In this document: positions 23,284-34,495 of the stretch, piece by piece | Numbering within the stretch: the stretch's first letter is position 1 | Layout: every line of letters starts with the position of its first letter | The notes under the pieces: generated by a model | The model's database searches: none | The model's input: only the letters and a program-made list of their open reading frames with translations | What the model was told of the DNA's origin: nothing | NCBI GenBank assembly: GCA_020465985.1 | Contig: JAANYP010004791.1 | Location: 62,001 to 126,000, forward strand | Reading direction: 5' to 3' | Source of the DNA: Centrapalus pauciflorus | Lineage: Eukaryota > Streptophyta > Magnoliopsida > Asterales > Asteraceae | Length of the DNA: 64,000 nt | Made by a program: the position numbers and the translations under genes

Positions 23284-23480
23284 AGAGTCGAAAACATGCA
23301 ACTCTGTTGTACGTAAGTACAGACCTGTTGTCTCTGTTTAGATTCGGGTTAGCAGATATGTCGCTTTGTTGTACGTCAGTACAGACCTGTCACCGCTGTC
23401 TTGCTAACTTTAAAAATAAACCTTAAGTCAAACTAAGACACTTTGTTGTATGAAAATACAGACCTGTGTCCGATGTTTGT
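23284..23480 (+). ncRNA. Cluster of three conserved stem-loops (element C copy)
   Basis: Cores CTGTTGTACGTAAGTACAG (23304 on), TTTGTTGTACGTCAGTACAG (23365 on) and TTTGTTGTATGAAAATACAG (23442 on) are each followed by ACCTGT and enclosed by inverted arms, best seen as GTTAGCA...TTGCTAAC at 23348-23408. Inner stems are TGTAC/GTACA, TGTAC/GTACA and TGTAT/ATACA, each with a four-base loop. The third shows a paired C-to-T and G-to-A change. The same order and pairing appear in element B. Confidence 0.6.
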
Positions 23481-23860
23481 CTTTTAAAGAAAGTTTGCAA
23501 ATACCAACAAGTTAGAATCTTTGTCTGTGTGCCTTGATCATAAAAGTATGTCTATGTCTGAGTCACGTACGATAATTTCCTGATAAATAAAAATGCCATG
23601 GGATATTCTCAAATGTAGAATGTTTAAAGGGGTAAAATACCAACAATCGGCTAAATAAGTGTGTCACGACAAATAATCAAAGGAATCAAAAATTCCTAAG
23701 TGTGAAAGTTTAAGTACTGAAAGTAAGTATCTGACATCGCTATATGATTGAACCTTTCTTAGACAATATTCATCAAAAAAAAAACATTTCGTTTAATTTT
23801 TTAGCTTAGGTTTTAAATTTGTTAAGTACAGCTTAAGTCTAGAATAAATTTTTGGTCAAA

Positions 23861-23935
23861 ATTTTATTTTATTTTATTTTATTTTATTTTTACCTTAGTT
23901 TAGTTTATTTTATTTTATTTTATTTTATTTTAGTT
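23861..23935 (+). repeat. (ATTTT)n low-complexity tract
   Basis: Two runs of ATTTT units separated by about 15 bases. The equivalent spot in B (about 7070-7110) is AAAAT-rich too, so the tract predates both insertions. Confidence 0.8.
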
Positions 23936-24702
23936 TAATTTTTACTTAGGTAAAAGGTCAAAAATTACTGAGGGTGCATTCAAAGTTGGATAAAATAAAC
24001 ATTACGTGAAATATCTGGTGCTTAGGGTAAAAGAGTTGGCATAGTTTATCTGGTTACACGATACCGTAGAAAAAGGTTGGAAAAGTTGAAGTTATTTCAA
24101 AATTTTTCGAAATTTTTCTAAGTGTTTGATGGTTTCGAATCTAGGACAGACTCGAAGTGGTAAGACTTCGAATCTGTCAGTAGATTCGAATAAGGACTTA
24201 GACTCGAAGGTTGGTAGTATATATAGGTCAACAGTGAAGTCATTTATTTCTTACTGTTGTCGAATCTACTTCCTCGAATCTAACACCGGCGATTTCGAAT
24301 CTATCTTCGAGTCTATCGCTTTTCTCCTAAACGACATTTCATCGAGTTTAAAGCTTGTGCGTTCGATTCTACTACTGTACCTAGGTATAATCAACGTGAT
24401 TGTACAAGATTCATGTAGTTTTATACACAATTTTAGGCAAAATCATCGAATTTTGAAGGTTTAAGGGTCAAAATAGGGTTTTTACAAAATTACCAAATTT
24501 GGGCCGATAAACTATCAAATTAAAGGCATATTTCTGTGATTAGTAACTAGTAGGACTAATGAATGTAATTTTCTAAGTCCATAAAGGTTAAAATCAAGAG
24601 ATTTGGTCCTTGAATGAATACGGCCGTTCGAATCTGTTCATGGGTTTCAAATCTGTTCATGGATTTCTCGAATCTGTCATTAGATTCGAGATGACCATGA
24701 CC

Positions 24703-24804
24703 TTCGAATCTGACCATTACACTCGAATAGGGACACTTCGAATCTGTCCATTACACTCGAATACGGACACTTCGAATCTGTCCATTACACTCGAATAGGA
24801 ACAC
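24703..24804 (+). repeat. Three tandem 34-bp units with TTCGAATCTG
   Basis: Units start at 24703, 24737 and 24771. Each contains TTCGAATCTG then CATTACACTCGAATA. This is a local expansion of the YTCGA motif in the spacer. Confidence 0.85.
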
Positions 24805-24970
24805 TTCGAATCTGTTACTTTCGAATCTATTGTTTATTTGCACTATTTAATTTAAATGTTACTAAACTTGTAGGAATTTAATTGTGTTGGATTTTGTACT
24901 TAAACAAGTTCAAAATAAAACAGATTTAAATTTAAACAAGTTTATTGATTTTTAATGAATCTAATGGTTT

Positions 24971-24986
24971 TGTTTATTGTGCAGAA
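24971..24986 (+). promoter_or_regulatory. Probable 3' splice site before the env-position ORF
   Basis: TGTTTATTGTGCAG|AA directly precedes the ATG. Element B has a T-rich stretch ending ACAG|AT before its ATG. The placement fits a spliced subgenomic mRNA for the post-pol ORF; this is inference without transcript data. Confidence 0.45.
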
Positions 24987-27613
24987 ATGGCTATTCGAGC
25001 GTTCGTACCTAAGCACAATATGGTGCTTCATCCAGATCTGAATCTCCCTGAGGCGCAGGGATTCCGTCAAGTGCTTGATTTTCTCGTGGAATCAAGGATC
25101 GGATATGCACTGTCGCATAATGTGCAGATTGTGTTACCCTACATCCGTCAGTTTTACGATCATTTGCAGGTAGACTGCTCGGTCACTCCGACAGTTCTAC
25201 GCACTCGTATTGCAGGACAGCCATTGGTATTCTCGGCTGATATGCTTCGTCAAGTGCTGCAGTTGGGCACTCAGGAAGAAGAAGCTGGTCCAATAGAATT
25301 TCCTTTGCATATAAGGCAAGCGGCCTTTCAAAGAATGGGGTACAGCCTCGATGTGACAAAAGTATCATATATGAAGAGTGGGTTGATCGGGCAGTGGAGG
25401 TTTCTGGCGCATGTGTTTATGGTATGCTTTGCTGCGAAGAAAGCAGGGTTCGACTATATTGTGGTGAAAATTCAGTCGGGGATCGTCGCTATACTGTATA
25501 ATCGCCCATATAGTTTTTCGGAGATGTTCTTTTCGGAATTTGTTCATCAGATATCCGCTCCCGAGAATCAACAATTTCTGCTTTATCCAAGGTTCATTAT
25601 GATGTTGATAAGGCATTTCTTGCCAAATCTGCCGCCGTCAAATGACTTTCTGAGCGTTGCTATTATGGACAAGAGGATTTTCGCTGACTGTTCCTCACAC
25701 AGAGGAAGGTTAGCTGTTCCTGTTGAGCGTTCATTGTTTGGAGCAATTTTGGATAGGGAATTTCAAGCCCCGGAAGATGCCAACTGGGCAGGGGTCGTTG
25801 AATTTCAACCGCAACAACAACCACAACAACGTCAACAACAACAGCAGCCGCGAGCTCAAAGACGCCGTCAAAGACCATCAGCGAGTCAAATTCAGGCATC
25901 AAGGCCTTCCACAAGTCAGCAGCCTCAAGCACAGGAAGCAGGGCCTTCGAGTGCGGTTCCAGAATCTGAGCAAATCATGCAAACATTAGAAGAAATATGG
26001 GCATCAGGACCCCATGCAAACGAAGATGTGGCCGCAGCATTAGTTGGTGAATTGCTCAGTCCACCTGAAGGAGAAGAAGACGTATTAAGAGATGTGGAAG
26101 AGTATGAGCCAGAACAGGCTGATAAAGGTTTGACATCATCTGAATCAGAGTCGGAAGATATGGAGGAGCTGGAAGTTGAAGCTCCTGAATCGGTGGCTAC
26201 GGAACCAAATATTCAAATTGGAACCTATGGATCGAGGTTGATAGTGAATGAAGAAGGATCCAGGAGAAGAGAGGCAAGGGAATCTGACGATTCAGATTTC
26301 GAAGAGGAGGAAGTTGCTCCCTTGGTGACTAGGCAGCGGGCCAAGCGTCACAGGTTTATGAAAGGGACATCCTTAGCGTCCGATGCACAACAACCTCAAC
26401 CTCAAACTCAAGAACCACAAGCCACCGCTCCACCATCACCACCACCTCAACATGAGCCATATATTCCACCACCATTCATCCCTTCTCCTGTTCAGTCCAT
26501 TCCATCTACCTCGACCGCCTACGCTGACAACCAGAGGTTTATGCAGCTCAAAGCTCGCGTTGACTTCCAACACGTTCAAATCCTGAGCCTAACACAGGCA
26601 ATGGGTGAAATTCAGGCACATAATGCAAATCTAGATAATGAAAATGCTGAATTGAAGAAGACGGTAGAAAAAATCCAGGAAGAGAACGTTGAGCTGAAGA
26701 CGTTCGTCTGCGATCAGGCAGCTGAGTTAAGATTGATGCGCTCCCTCATTGAGCAGTTAATGAAAAATCTTCAGGCTCAGGGGGAGACATCCTGCCGTGA
26801 TCAAGAAATTGAGAGGCCAAGAGAAGATGATGATGAGGACAATCAAGGCAATGATCCCAGCCCAAAAAGACAGAATGAGCCAGCAGATCTTTCTGCTGCT
26901 CAGACTGCTTAATCTGAGGGGGAGCCTAGTCTAGAAGGAGAAGTAGGAGGAGCTGGAGGAGAAGCAAGTTCTTCAAGGGCTTTGGATAGTGACATGATAG
27001 ATGCACTGAAAGACATTGAGGAAGAGCATATGGAATTTGATTTTGAAGATGAAGTTGAAGAGTTGGAGGAAGGAGAGTTCATTCCGGAGGAGGTCGTTGA
27101 CTGGAAATCTGATGACGAAGTGTAAGATGATGAAGAGGATCATGTCAATGAAGTGATAATCAATTCACAACCTGTCACGGAACTATATGAGGGCCAAAAT
27201 CATAATGTGATTGATATAGATTACATCAAGGTAGCCTCAGTTGAAGACAAAGAACTTGAAGAGGCTGAGAAAGAGCCATCTAGAGCTGAATTGATAAATC
27301 TTTGGTTTAAAAAGGAAGAAAAGAAAGATCAGCTGAAGATGAAGAAGAAAATGAGAGTTCCGGGTGCGGGAAGTTTTTCAGGAGGGATTATTAGCTGGTT
27401 CTTTGACAGAGAACTGCAGCTGTTTATTTTGAAAAGAAGAGATGGCCTCCAATACTTGAGGCGAACCCTGAAAGCGTTCAATACACTGCCTAAGATTGAA
27501 GTGAAGGAACTAGCATGGAAAGAACTGGTCAATATAGGCGAAGACCCGTACGCTGAAGTCACTGCGAAAATAATAAGAAAAGAGGGGCGTTCAGGAAAGT
27601 TTGAAAGGCTTAA
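24987..27613 (+). pseudogene. Env-position (post-pol) ORF of element C, 5' part
   Basis: ATG 24987 is chosen because B starts at the same residue; an in-frame ATG at 24945 lies before the splice-like CAG. Domains: an N-terminal globular region of about 240 residues (PKHNMVLHPDLNLPEA, FLAHVFMVCFAAKKAGFDY, YPRFIMMLIRHFLPNL), a Gln-rich linker, an acidic Ser-rich region, Pro-rich and coiled-coil segments, an acidic stretch, then a basic domain (SGGIISWFFDRELQLF, KRRDGLQYLRRTLKAF). Two in-frame stops occur, TAA 26910-26912 and TAA 27123-27125, otherwise one frame throughout. Element D interrupts it. No transmembrane segment or signal peptide is apparent, so the name env-like refers to position only. 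Function unknown. Confidence 0.82.
27609..27613. repeat. Target site duplication of element D (left copy)
   Basis: CTTAA, identical to 36549-36553. Confidence 0.96.
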
Positions 27614-29678
27614 TGTGGCACTCTTGCCACAACAACCACCAAACACAATACACCCAGGATTAATCACCAACATACATTAACATAATGATCTGATAACCTA
27701 ACTTAAGTGCGGAAGCATTTAAAACATAAATACGTAGTGCAACAAGTGTTAAACACCCTACGGTGCTATCAGGTACCAAGTCTAGGTCTACACACCCATA
27801 CATTTATTACAATCATCCAGAATATATTACAACATTTGTCCCACAATATAATTACCGATTAAGTAGCAGATATCTTCCAAATCTTCCAAATCGACCTAAC
27901 TAGAAGGTCCAGCAGTAGATTTTCCTTTGCCTGTAAAAAAAAAAAAAAAAAATACAACAACTAAAACGTAAGCGAATGCTTAGTGAATACATAGATTGCG
28001 CATTTTATAAGTCTTTATGAAGCCCAAGAGTATCCCGACGACGAACGTCGTATACACTCTTCGTACACCAAGTACGGACCAGAGCCGCAGCCCCTTCGAG
28101 CTCACAGCTCGGCATTTAGACATACCATCTGAGACAAACGTACGATCGGGGATGACATACTGCCTACCGGGCCTAGGAGGGATCAGCTCCAGGTCATATA
28201 GCACAGTAACATCAGAATAATCGATGCGACCCACCGGTCCATCACTAGATGCACAACAACCGAAAGGACATGCAACAAGTAAGAATGTGCATCTAAATCT
28301 ACGCAAGTTAGTAGAATTCCAAACAATCAATGAAACAACAAGTCTCAGCAGGCAAAGCTTACATAAAACAAATATAAACATGCGGAATCTACTGTACTCA
28401 CAGTGGGTGCGTAATTATCTTTAACCAATTTTATTTCTCTTCGGGCTTTCAACCGGATTCCACCAAGTACCCCACTGTGGGTTAAACAACACCACAAGGG
28501 ACCTGTTATATCAATTACAACAAATTTCCTCATATCATCATCCGTTTAACTCATAAAAATCAAGTCTCGTAAGCTTTGCAACGTTTTTCCCCATTTCGGG
28601 TCTACATTCAAATTTAAACCATAACTAAGTTTGAAACCCATTTCAAGTTCACAACTTGTCCTTTGAATAATTCTTGCCATTTTATGTGTTGTTTATAAGT
28701 TCCATTCAAAATACTCAAGTTTAGAGAGTATATTTCTCAATTTTAGGCATTAAACTCGAATTTAATGGGTTAGATTCGAAACCATGCATCAGATTCGAAT
28801 CATATGCATCAGATTCGAACCCTTAGCATCAGATTCGAACCCCTTATCAACAGATTCGAACTACCCTTCGAATCTAGGGTAGATTCGAACCTCACTTCGA
28901 GTCTATGCCTAGATTCGAAGCCCTCCCCTTAGAATCTAATGGTACACCTTCGAATCTAGCACCAAACTCGAGTTTGTTCTTGCATTTCGACTCTGTTCTT
29001 GACCCATTCGAGTCTGTTCATCATTTCAACTTAAATCCTTCATTTCTAAGGCAAAAATCACTAATATATCATGTATAATACCTAGATTCGATTCGACTAT
29101 GCATATACTTTCATATTCCAGCAATATTTCAATCAAAAACAAGCTTAAATATGCATAAAATGATAGATTCGAGATTCTTGTTCTTCAAAACCGAAACCAT
29201 AACTTAAAAAAGGATCGATTCTTACCTCAATTCGCACGAAATCTGAAATCCGTTTGTAGATTACTGTTGTACTCCTCGATACCTTTCCGATGACGTATAA
29301 TTCTCGAAAATCCGACGGTCGGTTTGTGATTTATCTTAGAGAGATGTAGAGAGAAAATTTCTAGAGAGATAGAGTAGAGAGAGAGTGTAAACTAGAAAAT
29401 GAAGCCTATTGCCCTTTATATACTACTTTCGTCATTTTGCACATTTCATCACCCGACTTAACCGGTTCCATAAAATACCGATTTAATCTTAAATTTATCA
29501 TAAATAACTTTTAAATTCATAATAATCCACAAAATTGATTCTGAGTTCAATTTTCTTAAAAATAACAACAAACTTTGCTAAATATCCAAATACATAATAA
29601 TCACCCAAATTCAACTTTAAATATAAATTTTCCACTTAATTAGTCAAAATACATCAAATTGAATCCGTGGATGTTACA
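27614..29678 (-). repeat. 3' LTR of element D
   Basis: Plus strand begins TGTGGCAC and ends TGTTACA. TATA box TATATAAAG on the minus strand at about 29414-29422, followed by a C/T-rich leader (CTCTCTCTACTCTATC type), which places U3 on the right. A dense array of AGATTCGAA / CTTCGAATCT motifs lies at 28750-29000. Confidence 0.95.
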
Positions 29679-29697
29679 GCATGGGCTCCACCACGCT
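29679..29697 (-). promoter_or_regulatory. Polypurine tract region of element D
   Basis: Purine-rich minus-strand stretch (GCGTGGTGGAGCCCATGC) between the pol stop and the LTR. It is less regular than in the copia elements. Confidence 0.5.
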
Positions 29698-29714
29698 CAA
29701 CTTCGTCCTCGAAG

Positions 29715-32700
29715 TTACTCGGACTCAAACAGTTTCGGATATTTTCTTAACATTTCTGACTTAGTTTCCCATGTATGATTTGCTCCTTTATGATGCTTCC
29801 AACGTACAAGCACCATTTCTATCTCCTTACTTCTCAATTTCTTCATTTTAGTATCTAACACACACTCCGGCTCTTCAACATATCGGAGCCTTTCATCAAC
29901 TTGCAATTCAGTATGGTCGGCCCAATCCTCATTACTAGAAGTAAATGACTTCCGAAGATTTCCAACGTGAAACACCGGATGTATGCCCGACATCTCTTCA
30001 GGCAATTCTAAACGGTATGACTGATTCCCCACTTTTTCGATTATCTTAAATGGTCCGACGAATCTCGGAGCCAACTTTCCCCTTTTAACAAAACGAGTAA
30101 CACCCCTCATGGGTGATACTTTCAAGTAGACCCAGTCGTTCAATTCAAAATTGATCGGCTTGTGCCTCCGATCATAGTAACTTTTCTGACGATCCTGGGC
30201 CGCCTTCATGTTCTGCCTAATCAACTGTATCTTCTCGTTTGTTTCCTGAAGCAAGGCCGGCCCAGCGATTGGTGTTTCACCCGTTTCTCTCCAACATGTA
30301 GGAGTCCTACATTTCCTTCCATACAAAGCCTCGAACGGAGCTTTCTTGATCGTAGCGTGGTAACTGTTGTTATACGAAAACTCTATGAGTGGCAGATGAT
30401 CGTCCCAATTGCCACCGAGATCTAACACACACGATCTCATCATGTCTTCAAGCGTTAAGATGGTCCGCTCACTCTGACCATCAGTTTGCGGGCGGTAAGC
30501 TGTACTCATTGCTATCCTTGTCCCTAACCCTTCTTGCAAGGCCGACCAAAAATTTGAAGTAAACCGGCTGTCCCGGTCCGATACTATGGACTTAGGCACT
30601 CCATGCCTAGAAACAATCTCGTCCATATAAATTTTAGCCAACTTTTCTAAGGAGTAACTTTCTCTTATCGGTATAAAATGTGCGGACTTAGTTAATCTAT
30701 CGATATCACCCAAACTGCATCATGTTGGCGCCTAGTCTTCAGCAGTTTTGTAACAAAATCCATGGTAATGTGCTCCCACTTCCATTCCGGAATGGGAAGC
30801 GGTTGCAGACTGCCATTAAGTTGTTGATGCTCAGCCTTTACCAACCGGCAAGTCCTACATCGTTCCACATACTGCCCTATGTCCTTTTTCAATCCCGGCC
30901 ACCAAAAGTCTGCCTTTAAGTCGTTGTACATCTTTGTGCTCCCGGGATGTACAGAAAACTTAGATTGATGTGCCTCCTCAACGATCACATTTCTCATACC
31001 ACCATATTTCGGCACCCAAATTCTTCCGTACACACCTTTTATACCAGACTCGCTCGTTTCCATATTCTTTAAATGTATCCTAACATCCTCAGCACCAATA
31101 TTCTCCTCTTTCAAGGCTTCTTTCTGAGCAGCCTTGACATCATCAATTATCGTGGAGGTCAGCATTGTAGAAGTCATCATATAACAGAAATCCTTAGCAT
31201 ACGCTTTCCGGCTCAAGGCATCGGCTACTACATTAGCCTTTCCGGGATGGTACAGTATCTCACAATCGTAGTCTTTAATAAGCTCCATAGACCTACGTTG
31301 TCTCATATTAAGTTCCTTCTGGCTAAAGATATACTTCAAGCTCTTATGGTCCGTATAAAGTTGACACTTAGTACCGTACAGGTAGTGCCTCCATAACTTC
31401 AATGCAAACGTTACCGCGGTCAACTCCAGATCATGAGTCGAATAATTCTTCTCATGCTGCTTCAACTGTCTTGAAGCATACGCTATAACCTTCCCACGCT
31501 GCATCAATACAGCGCCTAACCCTAACCTCGAAGCATCAGTATACACCACAAAGTCATCATTGCCCTCAGGTAAGGCAAGTATCGGCGCTTCACTCAAAGT
31601 TTTCTTCAAAACATCAAACGCCTCTTGCTGCACGGTCTCCCAAACAAAAGGCGCATTCTTCTTCGTTAATGCCGTCAGCGGAACTGCAATCTTTGAAAAG
31701 TCCTTTATAAACCTCCTATAATATCCCGCCAACCCAAGAAAACTCCTGATTTCCGTAGCTGATTGTGGCGGTTCCCAATTTCTTATAGCCTCAACTTTAG
31801 CTGGATCAACCGAAATCCCAGCTCCAGATATAACATGTCCTAGAAACTGTATCTGTTGTAGCCAAAACTCGCACTTTGAGAACTTGGCGTACAACCTTTC
31901 TTTTCTTAACAACTCCAACAGTTCTCTCAGATGTTCAGCATGTTCTGCTTCAGACTTAGAATATACCAGTATATCATCAATAAACACTATCACCGACTTA
32001 TCCAACATCGGTCTACAAACCCTATTCATCAAGTCCATAAAGACAGCCGGGGCATTGGTTAACCCAAAAGGCATAACCAAGAACTCGTAATGCCCATAAC
32101 GTGTCCTAAATGCTGTCTTAGGCACATCCTCTTCTCGAACTTTCAGTTGATGGTACCCCGATCTCAGATCAATCTTAGAAAATACACAAGCGCCATGTAA
32201 CTGATCAAACAAGTCGTCTATCCTCGGCAGAGGATACTTGTTCTTAATCGTCAATTTATTCAGCTCCCGGTAATCTATGCACATCCTCATCGTGCCATCT
32301 TTCTTCTTTACAAACAGTACCGGAGCTCCCCACGGTGATGAACTCGGCCGAATAAAGCCCTTGTCCAACAACTCCTGAAGTTGTGTCATCATTTCTTTCA
32401 TCTCGGTTGGGGCAAGACGATAAGGAGAACGAGCTACCGGTGCAGCTCCGGGGATCAGATCAATTCGAAACTCAACTTGTCTCTCAGGCGGCACGCCAGA
32501 CAAGTCTTCCGGAAACACATCCGGGAATTGTGAAACAACCGGCACATCGGCCAAAGTTCTCTTCTCTGCCTTAGCATCAATCGCATATGCTAAGTATGCA
32601 TCACATCCCTTTGCAACAAGCTTTCGAGCTTTTGCAATAGTCAGCAAACACAGATCCCCGCTTCTCCTATCCCCATATATACATATCTCACGCCCCTCCG

Positions 32701-34276
32701 GGGTAGTTATCTTTATCATTCGGCTCTTACACACTATGTGGGCTTCATTCTCGATCAACCAGTCCATCCCGACTATGACATCAAACTCACTGAATTCTAT
32801 CGGTATCAAGTCCAAATTGAAGACTACATCTTCAATTACTAACGTGCAGTTACGGTAGACATGATCTACTTTTACTAGAGTGTTGCTAGCAGTTTCTATA
32901 TCAAGAACAGCAGATAATCTAGATAGTGGCATGGCAATTCTTTGTGCAAACATAGTAGAAACAAACGACCTATTGGCACCCGAATCAAATAAAACTCGTG
33001 CAGGCATAGAATTAACTATGAACGTACCCGTGACGACCTCCGGATTTTCCCTTGCTTCCTCTGCAGTTATCTGAAAAGCACGAGCAGGTGCCCTCTGTGA
33101 CTGACCCCGGCGGTTAACTGAACCACCACTCGAACCTCCAGACGAGCGTGTTGATGATGGGACAGCAGCCGTTGGAGCATTCTTTCTACAATTCCTGCTA
33201 TAGTGACCCCACACCCCACACTTATAGCAAGCATCACCCTTCCTTGGGCAGTCATTCTGAAAATGTCCCAGCTCCCCACAGCAAAAACAAGCACGTCCGT
33301 TAGGGCATTTGCCAAAATGCTCCAGATGACATTTATTGCAATATTGCGGCTCAGTGTTGATGGAGTATGCACGCGCACGACCGCGATCAGATGAACCAGA
33401 TTGTCGGCGATACGACTGTTGAGGTGAGTACTGTGAAGACCGGGAAGAACCAGAATATCCTCCCTCCCTTTGGCGCTTCGGCGGTGACGGCTGTGTCGGA
33501 TTGGTGGAAGCAGCAGCAGACCCAACAGAGTAGCCTGACATAATCAAAATCTGCTCTACATTTCTGGCAGCCTCAAGTAAGCCAGCAAATGTAGGGTAAC
33601 GAACATTGCTCATGACCCTCCTAATCTCAATGTCAAGACCAGCCTCGAACCTGGTCACTTTCCTTTCTTCGGTGTCCACCTGATGAGGTGCGAACAGACT
33701 TAACCTCGTGAACTCCACAGCATATTGAGACACCGTCTTCGTCCCCTGTACCAGCGCCATAAACCTTGCCTCTAATATCCGACGCTCATCAATCGGATAG
33801 TATTGCTGAGTAAATAAGTCCTTGAACTCAGCCCAAGTCATAACCGAAACTTTCTCTAATGTCAAAGCGTTCACCATGGCATTCCACCACATGATTGCAT
33901 CATTCGTGAACATAGCAGTTGCATAACGAACCATGTCCTTCTCAGCACAGTCGCTGATTCGGAATGTTCGCTCAGTTGCTGTTATCCATTCCAGTGCAGC
34001 AACAGCATCCCCTAAACCGTTAAACTCTACAGCTCCATTTCCTTTAAAATCCTTAAACCGACAACCCCTGGGCTTATTAGATGACCCAGTGTTGTCATCT
34101 TATTCCTCATTAATTCCTTCTCTTTCTTTTTCTTTGTTCTTCCTTTTATCTTCCCTTCGCTTAGTTTCGGCCTCATCTCGAGCCCGAAACTGCTCTTGAA
34201 TCATCTCTCTTTGCTCAGCCATCATGGCTAGCATCATTTCTCTCGTCTCTTCAGGTGTCATTCCTCCTCCAGACAT
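29715..34276 (-). pseudogene. gag-pol: gag-pol polyprotein of element D, two lesions
   Basis: ATG at 34274-34276. TAA at 34100-34102 interrupts gag in frame. The 1,080-codon frame below it contains the retrotransposon gag domain (WWNAM, WAEFKDLFTQQYYP), two CCHC knuckles (CFCCGELGHFQNDC, CYKCGVWGHYSRNC), protease (LFDSGANRSFVS), RT (FIDDILVYSKS), RNase H (YTDASRLGLGAVL) and the integrase zinc motif (HPGSTKMYNDL...CRTC). Near 30705 a one-base change shifts frame into the integrase core (SDRDSRFTS, AYRPQTDGQSERT) and a C-terminal chromodomain-like end (VRWKHHKGANHTWE). All catalytic motifs are intact, so decay is slight, in line with the 1% LTR divergence. Confidence 0.93.
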
Positions 34277-34479
34277 GTTCTGAAATACGAAACATATAAC
34301 TTATTTAGCAATATGTCATAAATTTAAAGACACCATTCATTTGTCCCGTATGATAGTCAATTTCTTATAATTACTAGATCATAACCTATCTTAGTTCAGA
34401 TCATTACTTAGCATCACTACATATCATCACCTAATGTTTGAGATCAAGACCTCACGGACACTTGAATCTCAAACTACTG
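34277..34479 (-). other. 5' leader of element D
   Basis: About 200 bp between the primer site and gag; nothing else recognised. Confidence 0.8.
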
Positions 34480-34490
34480 CTCTGATACCA
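34480..34490 (-). promoter_or_regulatory. Primer binding site of element D (initiator tRNA-Met)
   Basis: Minus strand TGGTATCAGAG, five bases inside the 5' LTR. Confidence 0.92.
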
Positions 34491-34495
34491 TCTCG

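Larger units (their letters stand above)
22723..24984 (+). other. Non-coding spacer of element C between pol and the env-position ORF
   Basis: About 2.26 kb with no credible ORF, clearly alignable to the spacer of B. It holds a hairpin around GACCAATCGGTC (23150-23161), three stem-loops (23284-23480), an (ATTTT)n tract (23861-23935), TTCGAATCT motif arrays (24130-24840) and three tandem 34-bp units (24703-24804). Confidence 0.85.

Noticed and set aside
24703..24804. Regular 34-bp repeats resembling a CRISPR array
   Set aside because: Only three contiguous units with no spacers, in a plant retrotransposon spacer.
24945..24986. Upstream ATG for the post-pol ORF of element C
   Set aside because: Lies before the conserved CAG splice-like site, and element B aligns only from the ATG at 24987.
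24987..27613. Interpretation as a retroviral envelope gene
   Set aside because: No signal peptide, transmembrane helix or cleavage site is visible; only the position after pol resembles env.
27980..28381. 133-codon minus-strand frame, also at 34852-35253
   Set aside because: Sits in the LTRs of element D upstream of coding sequence; duplicated because the LTRs are. No domain recognised.
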